In this document: positions 25,367 through 38,458 of the stretch, piece by piece
How the letters are laid out: each line of letters opens with the position of its first letter
How positions within the stretch are numbered: the stretch's first letter is position 1
Source: Agrocybe praecox
Lineage: Eukaryota; Basidiomycota; Agaricomycetes; Agaricales; Agrocybaceae
NCBI GenBank assembly: GCA_964017145.1
Contig: OZ024840.1
Location: 4,216,001-4,280,000, forward strand
Reading direction: 5' to 3'
DNA: 64,000 nucleotides
Notes under the pieces: generated by a model
Database searches by the model: none
What the model was told of the DNA's origin: nothing
Seen by the model: the letters and a program-made list of their open reading frames with translations, nothing else
Position numbers and translations under genes: made by a program

Positions 25367-27761
25367 TCTCAGGCTGACAGCGGACACTCCCCTAATTTCG
25401 TTGTCGGTGTCTGCACTGCCACTGTAGTCTGATTCATCTCCACTGAGACCCATAAGGTCTACTCTGGAACTGACCGACTGGAGAGATAAAAACGCTCGCA
25501 ACACGCACAGCTACAATGCTATCTGCCTCGTTCACACTCTCTACATTGCGGGATTGAATATTCTTTGAAGACACAGCCAGCGTTGCTGTTCTCCGTCGGT
25601 GGAGAGTACGAACCGGCCTCGAAGAAAATGGGCGAGTTCTCGCAGGAGAACTGTTCATACCGTCATTGGCACGCTGTGATGAATACAACCAAGTCTTTCA
25701 TGACCAAGGCGAAGAAAGGCCTACCGGTTCCTGAACGCGCAAAAGACAACGAGAAGGATGATTGCTCGAATGACGACGCATATGACGAGGCATTATTCGA
25801 CCCAATGTTCAACGAAGGACCAGTTCCGAGTAGCGAGCGCTGTCGGGAACCAGTGCTGGAAGTGACGATGTGGGTCCGACTAGAAGGACGGAGGGGAGAA
25901 CATCGACAGAGCCTGACATTGATAGAATGAATGGCTAGATTGGTAGTACCTACTCGATTTACGTCGGATGCCCAATATGAATGATTTTAGCAATTTTATG
26001 TCATTTTTTTGGTCTCGCTGGCAGTCTAAACACGTATTTATATTATAATTTGAATGGTATTTACACGTCTTTGGAAAGAGAGTGGGCCTGGTCAAAATAA
26101 GTCATTGCACCTGTGTCTAAGAACATCGGTATTTCCTAAGTCAATGCAGGAGAACTTATATAATTAACCTGGTATTATACGAGAATTACCCAGTATGATA
26201 CGATAACTCAATGTCATTAATCAGATAAAAAGTTCTCGAAATAATTCCTTTTCGACTGAAATAAGACATGCCACATGAATTGTCAAATACCTCACGTCTT
26301 TTGGCCTTAGTGGTATTTTTCAGTCTATACGTCTTGCGGAATACCAAAAAAGACATGATTTAATACTGCGCAGTTTTCCTGATGGGGTCATACGTAGCAA
26401 CCTCTGCGGTGGTAAGAATCGGGATGCCCTGTTTTTTCTCCAAGCTCGCGAGCACTGTGCCTGCCGGCGCAGCCAAAACACTGCGTGAAAATAAAAGCAG
26501 GGCGGAGGTATAAAGTGCCAATAACATAGCAAGACGACAACGAGAATGTGCAATTACGTTGGATAAGGGACAGGTCAGGTAGAGCGAAGATACCTATCTT
26601 GAACTGGCTACCAACCTCTGACTCTGACCCTTAAATAATTTGGTAGTATCAACACGCCAACGATTCTCAATAGCATACGTGGGAAAAATTACCGCTGGGT
26701 AGAAATTATGATGGAAGAAATAAATTCTAGAAGCAAGAAACGGGGTAGGAACAACGCCGCTGACTGGATTACACGGGTTTTTCCATGTAGATATCCAGCA
26801 TAACCTCCAAGTAGGTTTATTAAAGAACGTCCTGCAATTTTTCTGGAATAAAAGAACCTGTTATCTACGAGGAAGTCAGGCTTCGGCCTACCGAGACGGC
26901 AGCTAGGCGGAATAAATGGAATATTGCGCCATCGGGTCACAAGGATACGGACACAGGCGAGCAAGTATTCCTTACTGACCTTGTTGGCGCATCGAGTTGC
27001 TATTATGACTATTCTTTGAGTGTTTTCGTCTTCTGAAGATAACGCGGCAACATGTTCACCGTCTTGGCGCCGAACTATAAATAGATCACCGGCGCCAAGT
27101 TAACGGACTTGTTGAAATAATGAGTAACTAGATGTGAACATGTCCCTGGAAGACAGTGATTTGATAAATGATTGGAATATACGAGTCAGTATATAAGAGG
27201 TTGTGATACCCACATCAGGTCATAAGCTAAACTAAAGTTTCGAACGCAACGCCACTACTAGTAGTACGTAGGCGAAATACGAGTTTATCAGAAAAAGGAC
27301 CAGTGATGGGTCTCAACACTCCCCATTTCACATTATACCAGCGCCTCAATCTTCTGAGGAGGCATTCCAGCAAGCTGATCTATTTCCACTTCGTCGGTCG
27401 TCTAACCAAGATGAAGACTTGGGAACCGGTCTCTCGTGAAAGGGTCTGGACCGAGACATATTTCCTAGCATTGTGTTATCTTCTTTGCGTCCTGTCTCGC
27501 AGTGGACGTAGAACGCCACACATTCGTATTAAGGTTTCAAGAGTTTTCTAACCGGTAACTATTAGTAGGCGCGCTCGACGTGGCACCATTATTGAATACT
27601 TAGAAAGATAGAATTCCTTAGTAAGGTATCATACCACACAATATTCTTGAGAAGAAGTATGTTTCTCGTATATCAGAATATTTTTAAATTAAATTGCGAT
27701 GTGCTGATGCCAATTCATAGCTCACTCTGCCACTACGTCCCGACAGTCAACTACGCGACGC
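25367..27761. other. Intergenic, only weak open frames
   Basis: A plus-strand region 25440-25930 is open in overlapping frames (ATG at 25628 in the longest), but no frame joins to a recognisable protein. Another small frame at 27306-27551 is also unrecognised. Much of 26000-27300 is AT-rich with no coding signal. Confidence 0.4.
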
Positions 27762-27836
27762 GCTAGACTGATCACCCACCCACTCAACCATAACTGCGGT
27801 GCTGTCTGGGGATTTCCAATAACCATGGAAGAGTTA
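27762..27836 (+). pseudogene. Short paralogous fragment of the 25.1-kb protein
   Basis: The 75 bp encode ARLITHPLNHNCGAVWGF then PITMEEL. The minus-strand copy at 25183-25110 encodes ARLITHPLNHNCGAIWGF then PVTMEEL. About 65 of 75 bases agree, and 8 of the 10 differences are silent. Beyond this the frame soon stops (TAG near 27868). It may be an isolated exon or a relic. Confidence 0.5.
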
Positions 27837-30420
27837 ATGAGAAGTTATAGTCGAGAAAGTGGTGTTTAGCTTCATTAGGGTAACGGAGACGCCGGATGGT
27901 AACACATATGTCCAACTCACCACGAAAGTTCTTGTAAGGAAACTCCAAGCTCACACGAGCCTTACCCTTACAAATTCTTATTTTAGATCTGATGTAGGTT
28001 ATCTGAGGTTCCTCAATGAATCATACAACACGCACATCACGTTGAACACATCTAGTCATCTACGGCAGCGACGAAAATACTGCTGCTGCTTTCAAGTACA
28101 GTCCGATATTTCTCCTTCCGCACCGCATCTCCGCTTCGTGTTCGTTGGGTCCTAATTTACTTCACTTGGCAAAGGATAAAACATTATTAGAATCACCCAA
28201 ATGAATACCCATGAATACCAAGAATCGTTCCGTCTTCTTCCTTTTCTTCTTACGTACGCTCCGGAATCCGAAGTGATCTTTCTATTATTATAGTATATGT
28301 CGCACAGAACCCCGGGGATAGTATAAAACAACCATAGGAGGTAAGGCGGACACGGGGTGTATAATCTATAATTTTGCTCCATGATACCTATACATAAACT
28401 TGAAGAAGTGGAAACGAGTCGGGCAAATAATATATTACCTATAGTGCACAGAAAGGCGCATGTATAGCGCAAGTGAAAGAATGGACAGGGCACGCGCCTG
28501 CGTGCTTGATGTACGCTCAGGCGCACGCACGCATGCGTACTGATTCATCAACGCGTGAGTCGGGGGAGCGGGGTGATGTAACGCTCAGGGCCTCATTCGC
28601 GGTCGAAGCCTCGCCCACGCGACGAGCACGCGTCGTCTCCGTTCTTATCCACGCCCTCGCCTCATCTTCGTCTTCTTTTTCGTTTTTGTTTCGCAGTTCG
28701 CTGTCCGAAATTCAGAGTTAAGTAAGTAAATATTAAACGTGGTCGAAAGGCTTCGAAGGTGAATCTTATCTAGATATCTAGACGCATAGGTCCTCTCGTC
28801 CGTCGGACGCGATAATGCCGCATATTAATCATTAACATTTCATGGTGGTGGTGATACTGTGAACTCAACGCTAAATCGCTAATCGCTTGTTAGTACCCAG
28901 AGCATCAACATCAACATCAAAATGAATTCAAACGACAATGACTCGATCGTTGTTTGCCGTGCACGTTGTCTGTACATACATACGCTTAGGGTTGTATTGC
29001 GTCTGTCAACGTCAACTTGCCTCGAGGCGGGGCGCGAGGAGATTTAGGTGGCGTATGTAAGTAGCCATGTTGGGTGAGAGGGCGGTAAGTAGCCGACCGA
29101 CCGGCGGCATGGTATAATGGTGTGGTATAGATAGACTTTGGACGTACTTAGGCATAAATATATGGATGGGGATATGAAGGGAGGGCGAAGGGTCTTCGGA
29201 TTCCGGTAGGTCTGGTGATTTATTGAATCAGGTATACGTGTAAGTGGGTATAGGGCAAAATGAACTTAGACTGGTAAGACGAACTTGTATATCGATAGAC
29301 GCGTAAAGGAATGGTGGGAATTAATTAAGGATAGACGCGTATGCAATGGAGAAGAAATTGAAATTGAATGGGTGTCTATGCGTGTGGGTGCGTGTAAATT
29401 CCGACGAGGGTTGATTTTGATCCTTCGGAGGAGCGTTGGCATGGAGGAATCACCCATCGTTGACGTTTTGGACTATACCGAGCCATCCATCATCTGCCTC
29501 GTGCTTGAGACTGGATAGATATCTCTGTATCTTTGGACAAGGCTCGAGGCATGATGCGTGATAAGTTAGATCCGGTTCCCGGATTGAGGTGCCTCTACTA
29601 AAACTGCGGTGTTCATACACGTACAGGGACTATGTATATACAGAGAAGAACGACGGGTTCCTGAGGAGACGTGATACGAGCACCTACGTATTTTGATGTT
29701 GTCAGTGAAGCGTGTAACGGCGATGGAAGATATCACTTTTACGCAAACGCCAGTCAAGTCGCTTTGTTCGTACTCGGAGGAGATGATGACTAAGGGCGAT
29801 CATGATGCATAACATTTGTGTGTGTTTTTGTTGTTTTCTTGCGTTTCAATAGGCTACCGTGTTGCTTTTGCTCCACCCTTGCTGCCAGATTGGCTATTCT
29901 AACCCTGGACCCATGACATACGCGCTATTCGAAAGTCATAAGTGGAGCACTAGTGGGCTTGGACTATAGCCGCTTCAGAAGAGAGAAAGACGCCTGTTGG
30001 GCTGTGACATACGGGCGTAGAGAAATTAAAGAGAATGGATGGTCCCCGTCCATGTCGGTTTTTCATAGGGGAATGGGAATATTGTCGGAGAGAGAAAACG
30101 CGTTTTACACGTGTTGTTGCTAAATATGGCAAGTGGAAATACAGCCCTTGTGGGAAAGAAGAAAGAAGAAAATTGCCCTTGACCTCTGTTTTCTCTTTCA
30201 TCCCATATCCATCTAAAACCCACAAAAACAAAATGCACTGCTGAATCGATACCGATCCAGGTCCTAAATATGTTGTCAACCACCGCAGCAACTTGATTCT
30301 CTTATTTTATCATGCAACTGCACTTCTACACCGCCGTTGTCTCCTTCCTACGCCATCCTTGAAAACATCTCAGTTCACATTTCTCAAAAACCACCCACAA
30401 TCCTCTCTTTCGTCCCCACA
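27837..30420. other. Intergenic, no gene recognised
   Basis: Apart from the purine-pyrimidine tract at 28521 nothing stands out. The last 150 bp before 30421 should be the 5' UTR and promoter of the Ser-rich zinc-finger gene. Confidence 0.45.
28521..28540. repeat. 20-bp alternating purine-pyrimidine tract
   Basis: GCGCACGCACGCATGCGTAC alternates purine and pyrimidine at every step, the composition that favours left-handed Z-DNA under supercoiling. It lies in a CpG-rich island-like patch (about 28480-28640). Confidence 0.6.
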
Positions 30421-33117
30421 ATGCCACCTCCAGCGCAAGTAAACGCAATGCCCGCACTCGACACAACCTCTTTCAACATCCGCGAATTCGTCGCTGACGA
30501 GGATGTAGCCCTCATCGGGTCGGCATTGTGGAAAACAATAGACCAGAGCGCATACGTCGTAGCTCAACGAAAGGCGCTTGAGGAGTACAATATCCAAAAA
30601 GCAATCAAACTCTCTGAGCAGACCGCCGCTCTCGAGTCACAGAAGCGAGAAGCAGCTCCTAGCTCCTCAATCGTTCCCGCTGCCACCGGCCGCAGTGGTA
30701 CTAGCTCTGGTAGCGCTGCTAGTACGATGTCAAGTCAATCTCAGACTATCACTATAAGTAAAAGCACCAACCCATCATCCGACGAAGCGGCCGCTTTATC
30801 TCTCTCTCGTTCGTGGCAAGTCGAGGCTTTGCAACCAGCCCTCTTGGAAAAAGCCCCTACAGCATCATCATCTGCCTCTGCAGCAGCAGCAGCCATGCCA
30901 GCAGTTTCTACTTCACGAACTCTCCAAAAATCGTCATCACCACCATCATCATATTCTTCACATTATGACAGAAAATCAGCGAGTCGGATCGCAAAGCAAC
31001 CGTCTCAAAGCACCTTATCATTATCAGTTTCTTCAACTTCAGCATCATCAGCATCGGCTTCAAGTTCATATACACATTCATCAGCATCTTATTCATCAGC
31101 ATCGAGAGCATACACTCCAGGTCCAGGTTTTAGCGTTGCATCCGAGGCAGCGGCATCACATTCTCGTGGCAGTTCAACATCATCTCATTCTAATTCTTCT
31201 GTCCCAGTACTTATTCCAGCTTCGTCTTTTACGCATTCTCACTCGCATACATCAAACAATCGCATGGATCAACGTACCCTCTCGAGGAGGGAGCCTGAGC
31301 CCTCTTCGCATTATTATAGCAGCTTGCAGATGCAAGTTCAGCCTGTCCAACATCCTTATTCTTCTGCATCCGGTATCTCGTCTACTTCAACACCTAATCC
31401 TGTGAATATTTTAACTTCTACCCCCGCGCATACATCTACCTCCTCTTCCTCGTCTCGCAACAATGGTCGTGAAAGGCGACCTTCAGTTGCTTCTGTTTCC
31501 ACTATAACTCCAGTCCATTCATCTACCCATAATTCCTCTCAACGTACTTCGCCCTCTCCCCCTGCTCTTTCAGCAAAGGAGCTTCCTTCTTCGACTGCTA
31601 CGCATGTTAAAAATTCTGCGTCTACTTCTCCAGGCACAACAGTGTCTGTTGCCCTGCCTGTGTCAACTTCTACGTCCACATCTTCTACCTCGTCCTCGAG
31701 CGCTAGCGCCAGGGACGTGAGGAAAGGACAGATAATGAACCCTTCGCCCATGCCGACATCTTCGAATGATAACGATAGCAAGCAGCAGGCACGGAGCTCC
31801 CAGCCGAGCTCAAGTGCGAGTAGTAGGAGCAATAGCCAGAGCCTGTCTCAGGCTCCGGCTCCAGCTTCAACTCCGGCACAAGTATCTCAAGTCCAGATTC
31901 AGGATCAAGCGTCGGTCTTGGAACAGCGAATGAAAAAGGTGCATGGAAGGAAGGCCAAGGTAGACACGTCCTTGTTCACGGCCAGCCGTAATTGTGTCAA
32001 ATGCGGGCATTTGGTGGTGTCGCCGCGAGCTGAGGTGTGTTCATTTTTTCATTTTTTATTCTTCCTACACATCGTATTTACGAACCATTCATTTGCATAG
32101 TCCTCGTCTGCAGACCTTACCTCCGACGCATTCAGTCAACAACAACAGCAGCTTGTGCATGTCACTTGCCCTGGGTGCAAAATCACTTTCTGTCGGGGTT
32201 GTTTTACAGTTGCTCGATGCACTACGTCTTCCAAAACTTCTCCGTCCCAGTGCACAGGAGGCGCAGGTTGCACGATTGTATCGTGTTGCTCGCAAGTCCG
32301 CGCGATCGCGATCTTCGAAGCCCTGAATGCGTTCGATAGAGTGTACACTATCGAGGCTGGGGTTTCTTCCGCCGCCGCACAGTCGTCATCGGCGATAGCG
32401 ATGAGCACGAGCCCGAAAGTTAGAGAATCGGCGATGATGATGGCTTCGAAAGCGAAAGAAAGCTCGAGTACCCTCACCCTGGAGCTTGAGGAGAGGAAAG
32501 CGTACGTCGGGGCGTTGATCACCAAGTCGGCGGATAAGAGCGATGGGATGAGGAGGTTTGAGCTGGCGTTCCAACGGACGATGAAGGTCGTTTGTGGAGC
32601 GCTCGTCGGCCCTCAAGATGAGAACGAGGAAGCTGCTCCTGGTCAACTACACCACTCGATTCCACACCTCTTCGCGCTGTCTTATCTCCCTGAAGTGATG
32701 CATTTTTTCCTGAACGCTACAAATGTGCGCTACTGGGTCGCCCATTCGGAGACGTATATCTACATTTTGGATACCCTCAAGATTATGCTCAATTGCGAGG
32801 CGGGAGTGCCGTTTGAGAAGTTGTTGACTAGGCCGTTGAGGCATGTTTCTTCTTCCTCTGCATTTGTTTTGCACAGCGACAACGACAGAAGTTCAAAGAC
32901 GGCTGGAGTCCACTTGGACTTTTATTACCCCGATGCCGACGAGGCTGCGACGACGATGACGAGCGTCCCGCTCTGCGAGCTGGTGAGACAGCTGGAGAAA
33001 CATCGCTCGCCGCTTATGGATATCGCGCAACGGATGACGTTCCCACCTACAAAGGATAAAGTGAATAATCTGTGCGATGGGATTTCGTATCTCATGTTCC
33101 AGGTTGTGGGGATTTGA
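30421..33117 (+). CDS. Ser-rich protein with UIM-like motifs and RING/IBR-like cysteines
   Basis: Two exons (30421-32034, 32101-33117) give about 876 residues. The start is the ATG MPPPAQVNAMPALD; the frame is open further up only through non-ATG codons. Residues 53-69 (EEYNIQKAIKLSEQTAA) and about 120-135 (SDEAAALSLSRSWQ) fit the ubiquitin-interacting motif pattern A-x3-S with acidic residues before it. Residues about 140-500 are Ser/Thr/Ala-rich and probably disordered. The splice joins NCVKCGHLVV to CPGCKITFCRGCFTVARC followed by a C-rich SQCTGGAGC...SCC segment, giving paired cysteines like an IBR or RING half-site. The C-terminal about 250 residues (LHHSIPHLFALSYLPEVMHF, WVAHSETYIYILDTLKIML) look helical. 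A ubiquitin-pathway role is inferred; no certain family is named. Confidence 0.65.
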
Positions 33118-34576
33118 AGCTATGTCTTTCCTCTCTGCTTTCCTTTTCCTTACCTTCTCCGTCTTCCACGTCCGAGGCGCTGGCTACTTTATTTTATTTT
33201 ATTACTCTTCCTCGTTATCATGACATAAAGTGCACTGGATTCAGAGCATGGACTCGATTCTCATTCTCCTACTCCCTTTTTTTTCCCTTTACGCCTAGCT
33301 CAGGTCTCTCGTCTTGGTTTACGATCGATACCTACTTCTGCTTTACTCTTAATTCTTCTGTTTATGTTTATGTCTCTCTTGATGATGATGATGATGACGA
33401 CGAAGACGACTTATATCACGCCCTTCTTTTATCTTTCTTTTGTTTTCATCATAGACATCCATGCAGTTAAATTTATTCATCGTTTTCTTTTCCCTTTCCT
33501 CGTTGTTCTTTTCGCATTGTTAGCAGGCACTTATCATCATGATACCGTCAATACTTTTTTTCCACTCTGCTTTTGATTGGTTTTTTGCTTTCATGTTTGT
33601 CCTCTTGCATATTTCTTTTCCTCCTCTCTCTGTTTTCTACGTATCTCTCGAAAACGTTTTCTGGTCTCTCTGCGATTCATCCATCCTCGATATTTAGTAT
33701 CGATCGGCCTCTATTCCTCGTTTTCTTTTCTCTCTCTTCTACCTGTTCTGTTGGTCTGTTCAACTACATTCATCATCCACATAGACTATTAGTGTTTTTT
33801 CTCTTAATCCAACATCCATCATCATGATTTCTTTTACACATTCCTACCATGTATTTCATCGTTCTGTCTCCGGTTTTCTCTCTTCCTTTTTTTCTGTCTT
33901 CTTCCCTCCCTCCCTCTCTCGCTGCCGTCTTTGGCAATGCCATACATGCGCATACTCGTCGATCATGCATCGAATCGAGTCGTGTTGGTCTGATTTTCCC
34001 TTGCTTTTTACTCGTTTTACTTTTACTACATGTCGTATATTACGCACATTATCCATATGCATGCATACCTTTTCAAAAAAACTTGTTGGTTCTTAGATGT
34101 TGTTAACGTTGCTAAATTATATCTTTGAAATGTGGCTTTCGTCGATCAGGCAAGTCTGAATGTAGTAGGTTGATATGAAAGAAAAAAATAGCAAACGAAC
34201 AGAAACAAAACAGAAAACTGGCAAATATACCTGGGTTAGGGCTTCGGTTACTAACGGTTCGCGCTCCAAATATTGACGCGTGATGACGCATGACGCGCTG
34301 CACTGAGAGCACGGTGCAGAAAACAATTTGAGTTCCCTTCTCGAACAGGAACATGAGCAGCAAAGGCAAGAAACTATAGATCGATGTGCATAGGTATACA
34401 GTGGCAGTACTTATTGGTCTGACTCTAATATAGCCTTGCAGCGCAGCCCGGATGGCTGTGAATTGGCTGTGAAGTGAATTTATTTATTGCCCGCATTACT
34501 AAAGGGAGCTTTTGTTCTTTAGCTTAGTCATTGACCACCATAGTACTTCCCCACTCACTTGTAACACTCTGATCAA
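33118..34576. other. Long pyrimidine-rich flank, likely 3' UTR then intergenic
   Basis: From 33118 to about 34080 the plus strand is strikingly T/C-rich (repeated TTTTCTTT, TCCTCTC) with few G-rich runs, as in a long mRNA trailer. A GATGATGATGATGATGACGA run lies at 33380-33400. No gene is recognised on either strand up to 34576. Confidence 0.45.
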
Positions 34577-37187
34577 ATGGCGCAAAGAGAAACAACCGCT
34601 GGGTCTTTCTTCCCTTCGTCGACCGCCTTTATTAGTGGAGGCTCATTCACTATTCTAAATCACCATGCAGATGTTCAAAATCGCCTGCCAATGGGTCGTA
34701 AGTTACTCGTGTTATGCTTAGAATTGTCCATGAGAATGTTTATATGGCAGGTGGATATCCTGAACGCCTTCTGACCGCCGTCGCATGTAACGCACTCCAT
34801 GACTCTGGTCACGTCGTTGATCCACCCAGGTGTCACCCACGCACGCGTGTCGCAGTCATACAGACTATCATGGATTGGATAGGTGGATCAAATGAAGTAA
34901 ATTGCGACAAATCTATTACCTGGCTTACCGGAGCTGCGGGAGCAGGAAAATCTGCAATTGGGCGGACTATCTGCGAGAAATGCATGGAGAACGGAACACT
35001 GTTAGGCAGTTTCTTCTTCGGTTTAAATGACCCGACACGAAATAATTCAAGTTCACTCGCTGCGACAATCGCTTACCAACTCTGTGGGATCAGTCCAGGT
35101 ATACTTAGGTGTATATCTGAGTCAATCGACTATGATCCACTAATATTCAATCGATCCCTGCGAGCGCAATTCTTGTCCCTCATTGTGGGACCTTTGTCAG
35201 CAAACTATGCTGATAAACCGCAGAGTACACCATCTCTTATTGTTATCGACGGTCTAGACGAGTGCGAGGATAAAGCGAGTCAACGGGATGTATTGGACAC
35301 CCTACTCTGCTGCGCGAACAGCTCCTCAATCCCAATTCGCTTTCTTGTATGCAGCCGCCCAGAGAGTAATATAACCAACTGCTTCAGCGCCGCAAACATG
35401 AATTCCACTCTGTTCAAGATGTTTCTTGGAGACGAGTACAGCCCCGATGATGATATTGCACTATACCTATGCGATAGTTTCGCTGCAATTCGAGAAGGTC
35501 ACATCTTTAGAGCATTCCTACCTCCTTCGTGGCCAAGTGCGCTGAAAATTGACCAACTCATTCATAGATCATCTGGGCAATTTATTTACGCCTCTACAGT
35601 CGTTCGGTACCTCCAATCATCTCATCATTTGCCTCATCAAAGGCTTGATGCTGTTCTTGGCCTTCGACCTCCCTTTAAGGATCTACCATTCTCGGCGCTC
35701 GATGCTCTTTATACACACCTGATTGACAACACCAGTGACCCATATCTGGCGGCTAACATATTGGCATGTCTCATTATTTATGAGAGAATACAGATCGCAA
35801 CCATAGAAACGTTTCTGCAACTCAGAGCAGGGGAGACAGAAGTCATACTATCCGAACTTGCCGCTGTTGTAGGGATTCAGACTATAGGTAGTGGATTTAA
35901 GACCGCTTACCCTCTGCACAAGTCTCTTTACGACTTTCTTTTCGACGCGCATCGATCGAAACATCTTTACCGGAACTACTCAAAAGTCAAAGCCCAGTGT
36001 ATACTTCGCTTCCTTGAGCTTCTCTCAGGTATGAAGTTCCACATTTTACGTGTCGTGCAACAAGAGTATTTTAAACACAATTCTGATCTGTTCTTAGGTT
36101 CTTGTGGGGCAATTAAGCTTCCATTTCTTCCGGATTCTGCCATGTTCCTTGGAGATGTGTATGTTTTTGACAATCTGGACACGTCATCCCAGTCGGCACT
36201 TCTCGAAGCTTTATCAGCATTTCCAACCGAGTCATACTCGAAAGATATTTTCTCCAAGAGTGAATTTAATCTACTAACAAATTTTTTCCAGTTTCTACTT
36301 GAAGTAGTAAGCTCTGATTATCTATTATGCTGGTCATAACACCTTATTTTTATCAGCAGGAGAGGGTCCACGACAGGGACATATGTTCCCCTCATGTCAT
36401 CGCCTTTTGCAAGGCCATCTTGTCTCTCCTTCGCAGCAAGCATGACAATAATTGGGAGATAAATCTCATATTCACTATTACCCAGCTTCACCCCTCCTCC
36501 AGGAGCATTGGTTTTGCCTCTTTAGCCTGGCAACCTATGCCACAAATTCGGTTCCCTGGTACATTTCGACAACTTCTGAACGATGGAGAAGCATCGTATA
36601 TAATATCCAAAGCGGTAACACACTGTCTTAGATATCTATCTGACGTGTCGCAGACGAGCGCTGAAGCCAGGGGACATCTGGAAATAGGGCGTATAAATCA
36701 AAGGAAAAGAAAAACACGTCCCTGGCTGTGGCATATACGTCCATGCCTTAGCTTTGCGAGGAAACACGTGCTTGTGGGAAGATATTGGGATGGCCGCAGG
36801 CGCCTTCAACTTTCTACCTATGGAAAACTTTCTGGAAGAAAGGCCTGGCCATATGACACAATCTACTCGATACATTCCTTTGAATGGATGAATTGGAGCT
36901 GGAAGTGGGCTCCGAGACTGGAAGTCTGGCACCGTTACATGGCTTATTTGGAATACATAATTACCCTCCTACCACATGCCGCCAAATTTCCACCTCTCGT
37001 CTATCTTTGCAAGACAACATGCTTTGCACCAATGTCAATTATATTCCCAGGCCTCAGTCGGAGGGCGCGTCGTGCAATAGCGGCATACCTTGCTCGGATG
37101 GAATGCGACACCAACAATGAGGTAAATCAACTCATTCCTGTATCTAATTTCCGTGGAAAACGAATTAAATCAACTGTTTCTTTATAG
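34577..37187 (+). CDS. NACHT-domain STAND NTPase
   Basis: Exons 34577-34697, 34751-36306 and 36357-37187 join by GT-AG introns to about 835 residues. The short first exon (SGGSFTILNHHADV) is the usual leader of Agaricomycete NACHT proteins. Next is the family signature DPPRCHPRTRVAVIQTIMDW, the Walker A loop GAAGAGKS at about 101-108, Walker B LIVIDGLDEC at about 203-212 and FLVCSRPE at about 238-245. The rest of the NACHT-associated helices follow (HRSSGQFIYASTVVRYL). The C-terminal about 350 residues show no WD40, ankyrin or TPR repeats. A further intron, GTAAAT to TTTATAG (37122-37187), would end the protein EYT at 37196 instead. STAND proteins act as nucleotide-driven signalling switches; here the ligand and the output domain are unknown. 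Confidence 0.85.
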
Positions 37188-37370
37188 TATACATAATTGT
37201 ACGAGTTCTAGGAGACGACAAAGAAGGCTCCTATTAAAAGGCTCAGGAAACTAATACACTCAATCAGGTCAAGGTAGTGTAGAATGCTCGTGTATGACTG
37301 ACGGACCACCTGAGCAAGCGCCCGTATTAAGTATATTAAGTATATCCTAGTACCTATTTTATCAAAAAAA

Positions 37371-37403
37371 CAAAAACAAAAACAAAAACAAAAACAAAAA
37401 AAA
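37371..37403 (+). repeat. (CAAAAA)n microsatellite
   Basis: Five uninterrupted CAAAAA units and flanking A runs, about 180 bp beyond the NACHT gene. Confidence 0.85.
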
Positions 37404-38458
37404 CTCTATTTATAACAATGGGGCGTTTCACAGGAGCCATTTTTTAGCCAAACTTTGGATTCCAAATAGCTGGCAGTTCCGTCATGGAGACTATGCTTAT
37501 TCTCATGCCAAATTTATGAGGACCACGGAGCTGGCATCTGTGGAGGAGACGGAACATGATATTTCTACTACGCGACACCCGCGTACTATTCCCAGTATTG
37601 CCCCTCTCTAGGGACCCGACCAATTTCCCTATTCTGAGTTCGAACATATCGAGGAGACTGATACCCAGGGATATCCTGAGCATCTTTCTAGAATGGAAAA
37701 CTATCATCATATAGTAAGGTGCGCACCCGGCGTAGACTTGGAAATCGAACAAACGCGCTGTTCCACCGCGCAACAACTTGTGCGCATTCCCACGCGCTTG
37801 ATTAGTTGGCGGACTTGGTAATTTCTTTTATTTCATTAATAATTGTTCTTTTGCCTGTTGTCGTACCATTCTTTTCATTACATCTTTTTATTTCATGTAG
37901 TGTATGTCAGTATACCATTTTTTTGTGCTGTTGAGTGGATATCACTGCAATGCAGTTTCCAGGCTGTTGATTTTGAACGAAATCTTCTTTGTATCAAGAT
38001 TCAACTTTGTATTGCTCTCTTCTATAGCTAATTTTGAATTGACTGTATTACCGGAGAATTTCTCTAGTGATTTGTCGAATGTCTAACTTTCGGTCCCAAA
38101 GCTGTCCTGCACCCGACGGGTCTCTCTGAAGACATATTATTGCCATATATTGGAGTTTTCAGCAATCTGCGCACTTTCTTGATTCCGATTCAGGTTTGTT
38201 CAGACACGAGCAAGGATCGTCGGCGCCGCTAGCCACCGGTCATAATAACAATGTTGACCGTTGACGTTCAGGATCCCTACATGTAAATGAAAGAAATGAA
38301 TTTGAAAGTCGTGGCAGAAGTTGAACGTTGAAACTTGATGTTCATTTGAAGCGTAGTCGAAATCCCACAGTCCATCAACATCGCTAGTCAAATATGTCGA
38401 ACCCAGCTGGATTCGAATGATAGATTGACAATAACGACTATTTTAAAAAACCACAAAA
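37404..38458. other. Intergenic, no gene recognised
   Basis: AT-rich sequence between the NACHT gene and the 3' end of the PEBP-like gene. Short frames on both strands show no family resemblance. Confidence 0.45.

Noticed and set aside
30337..30420. N-terminal extension of the Ser-rich protein
   Set aside because: It begins at a TTG; the first ATG is at 30421.
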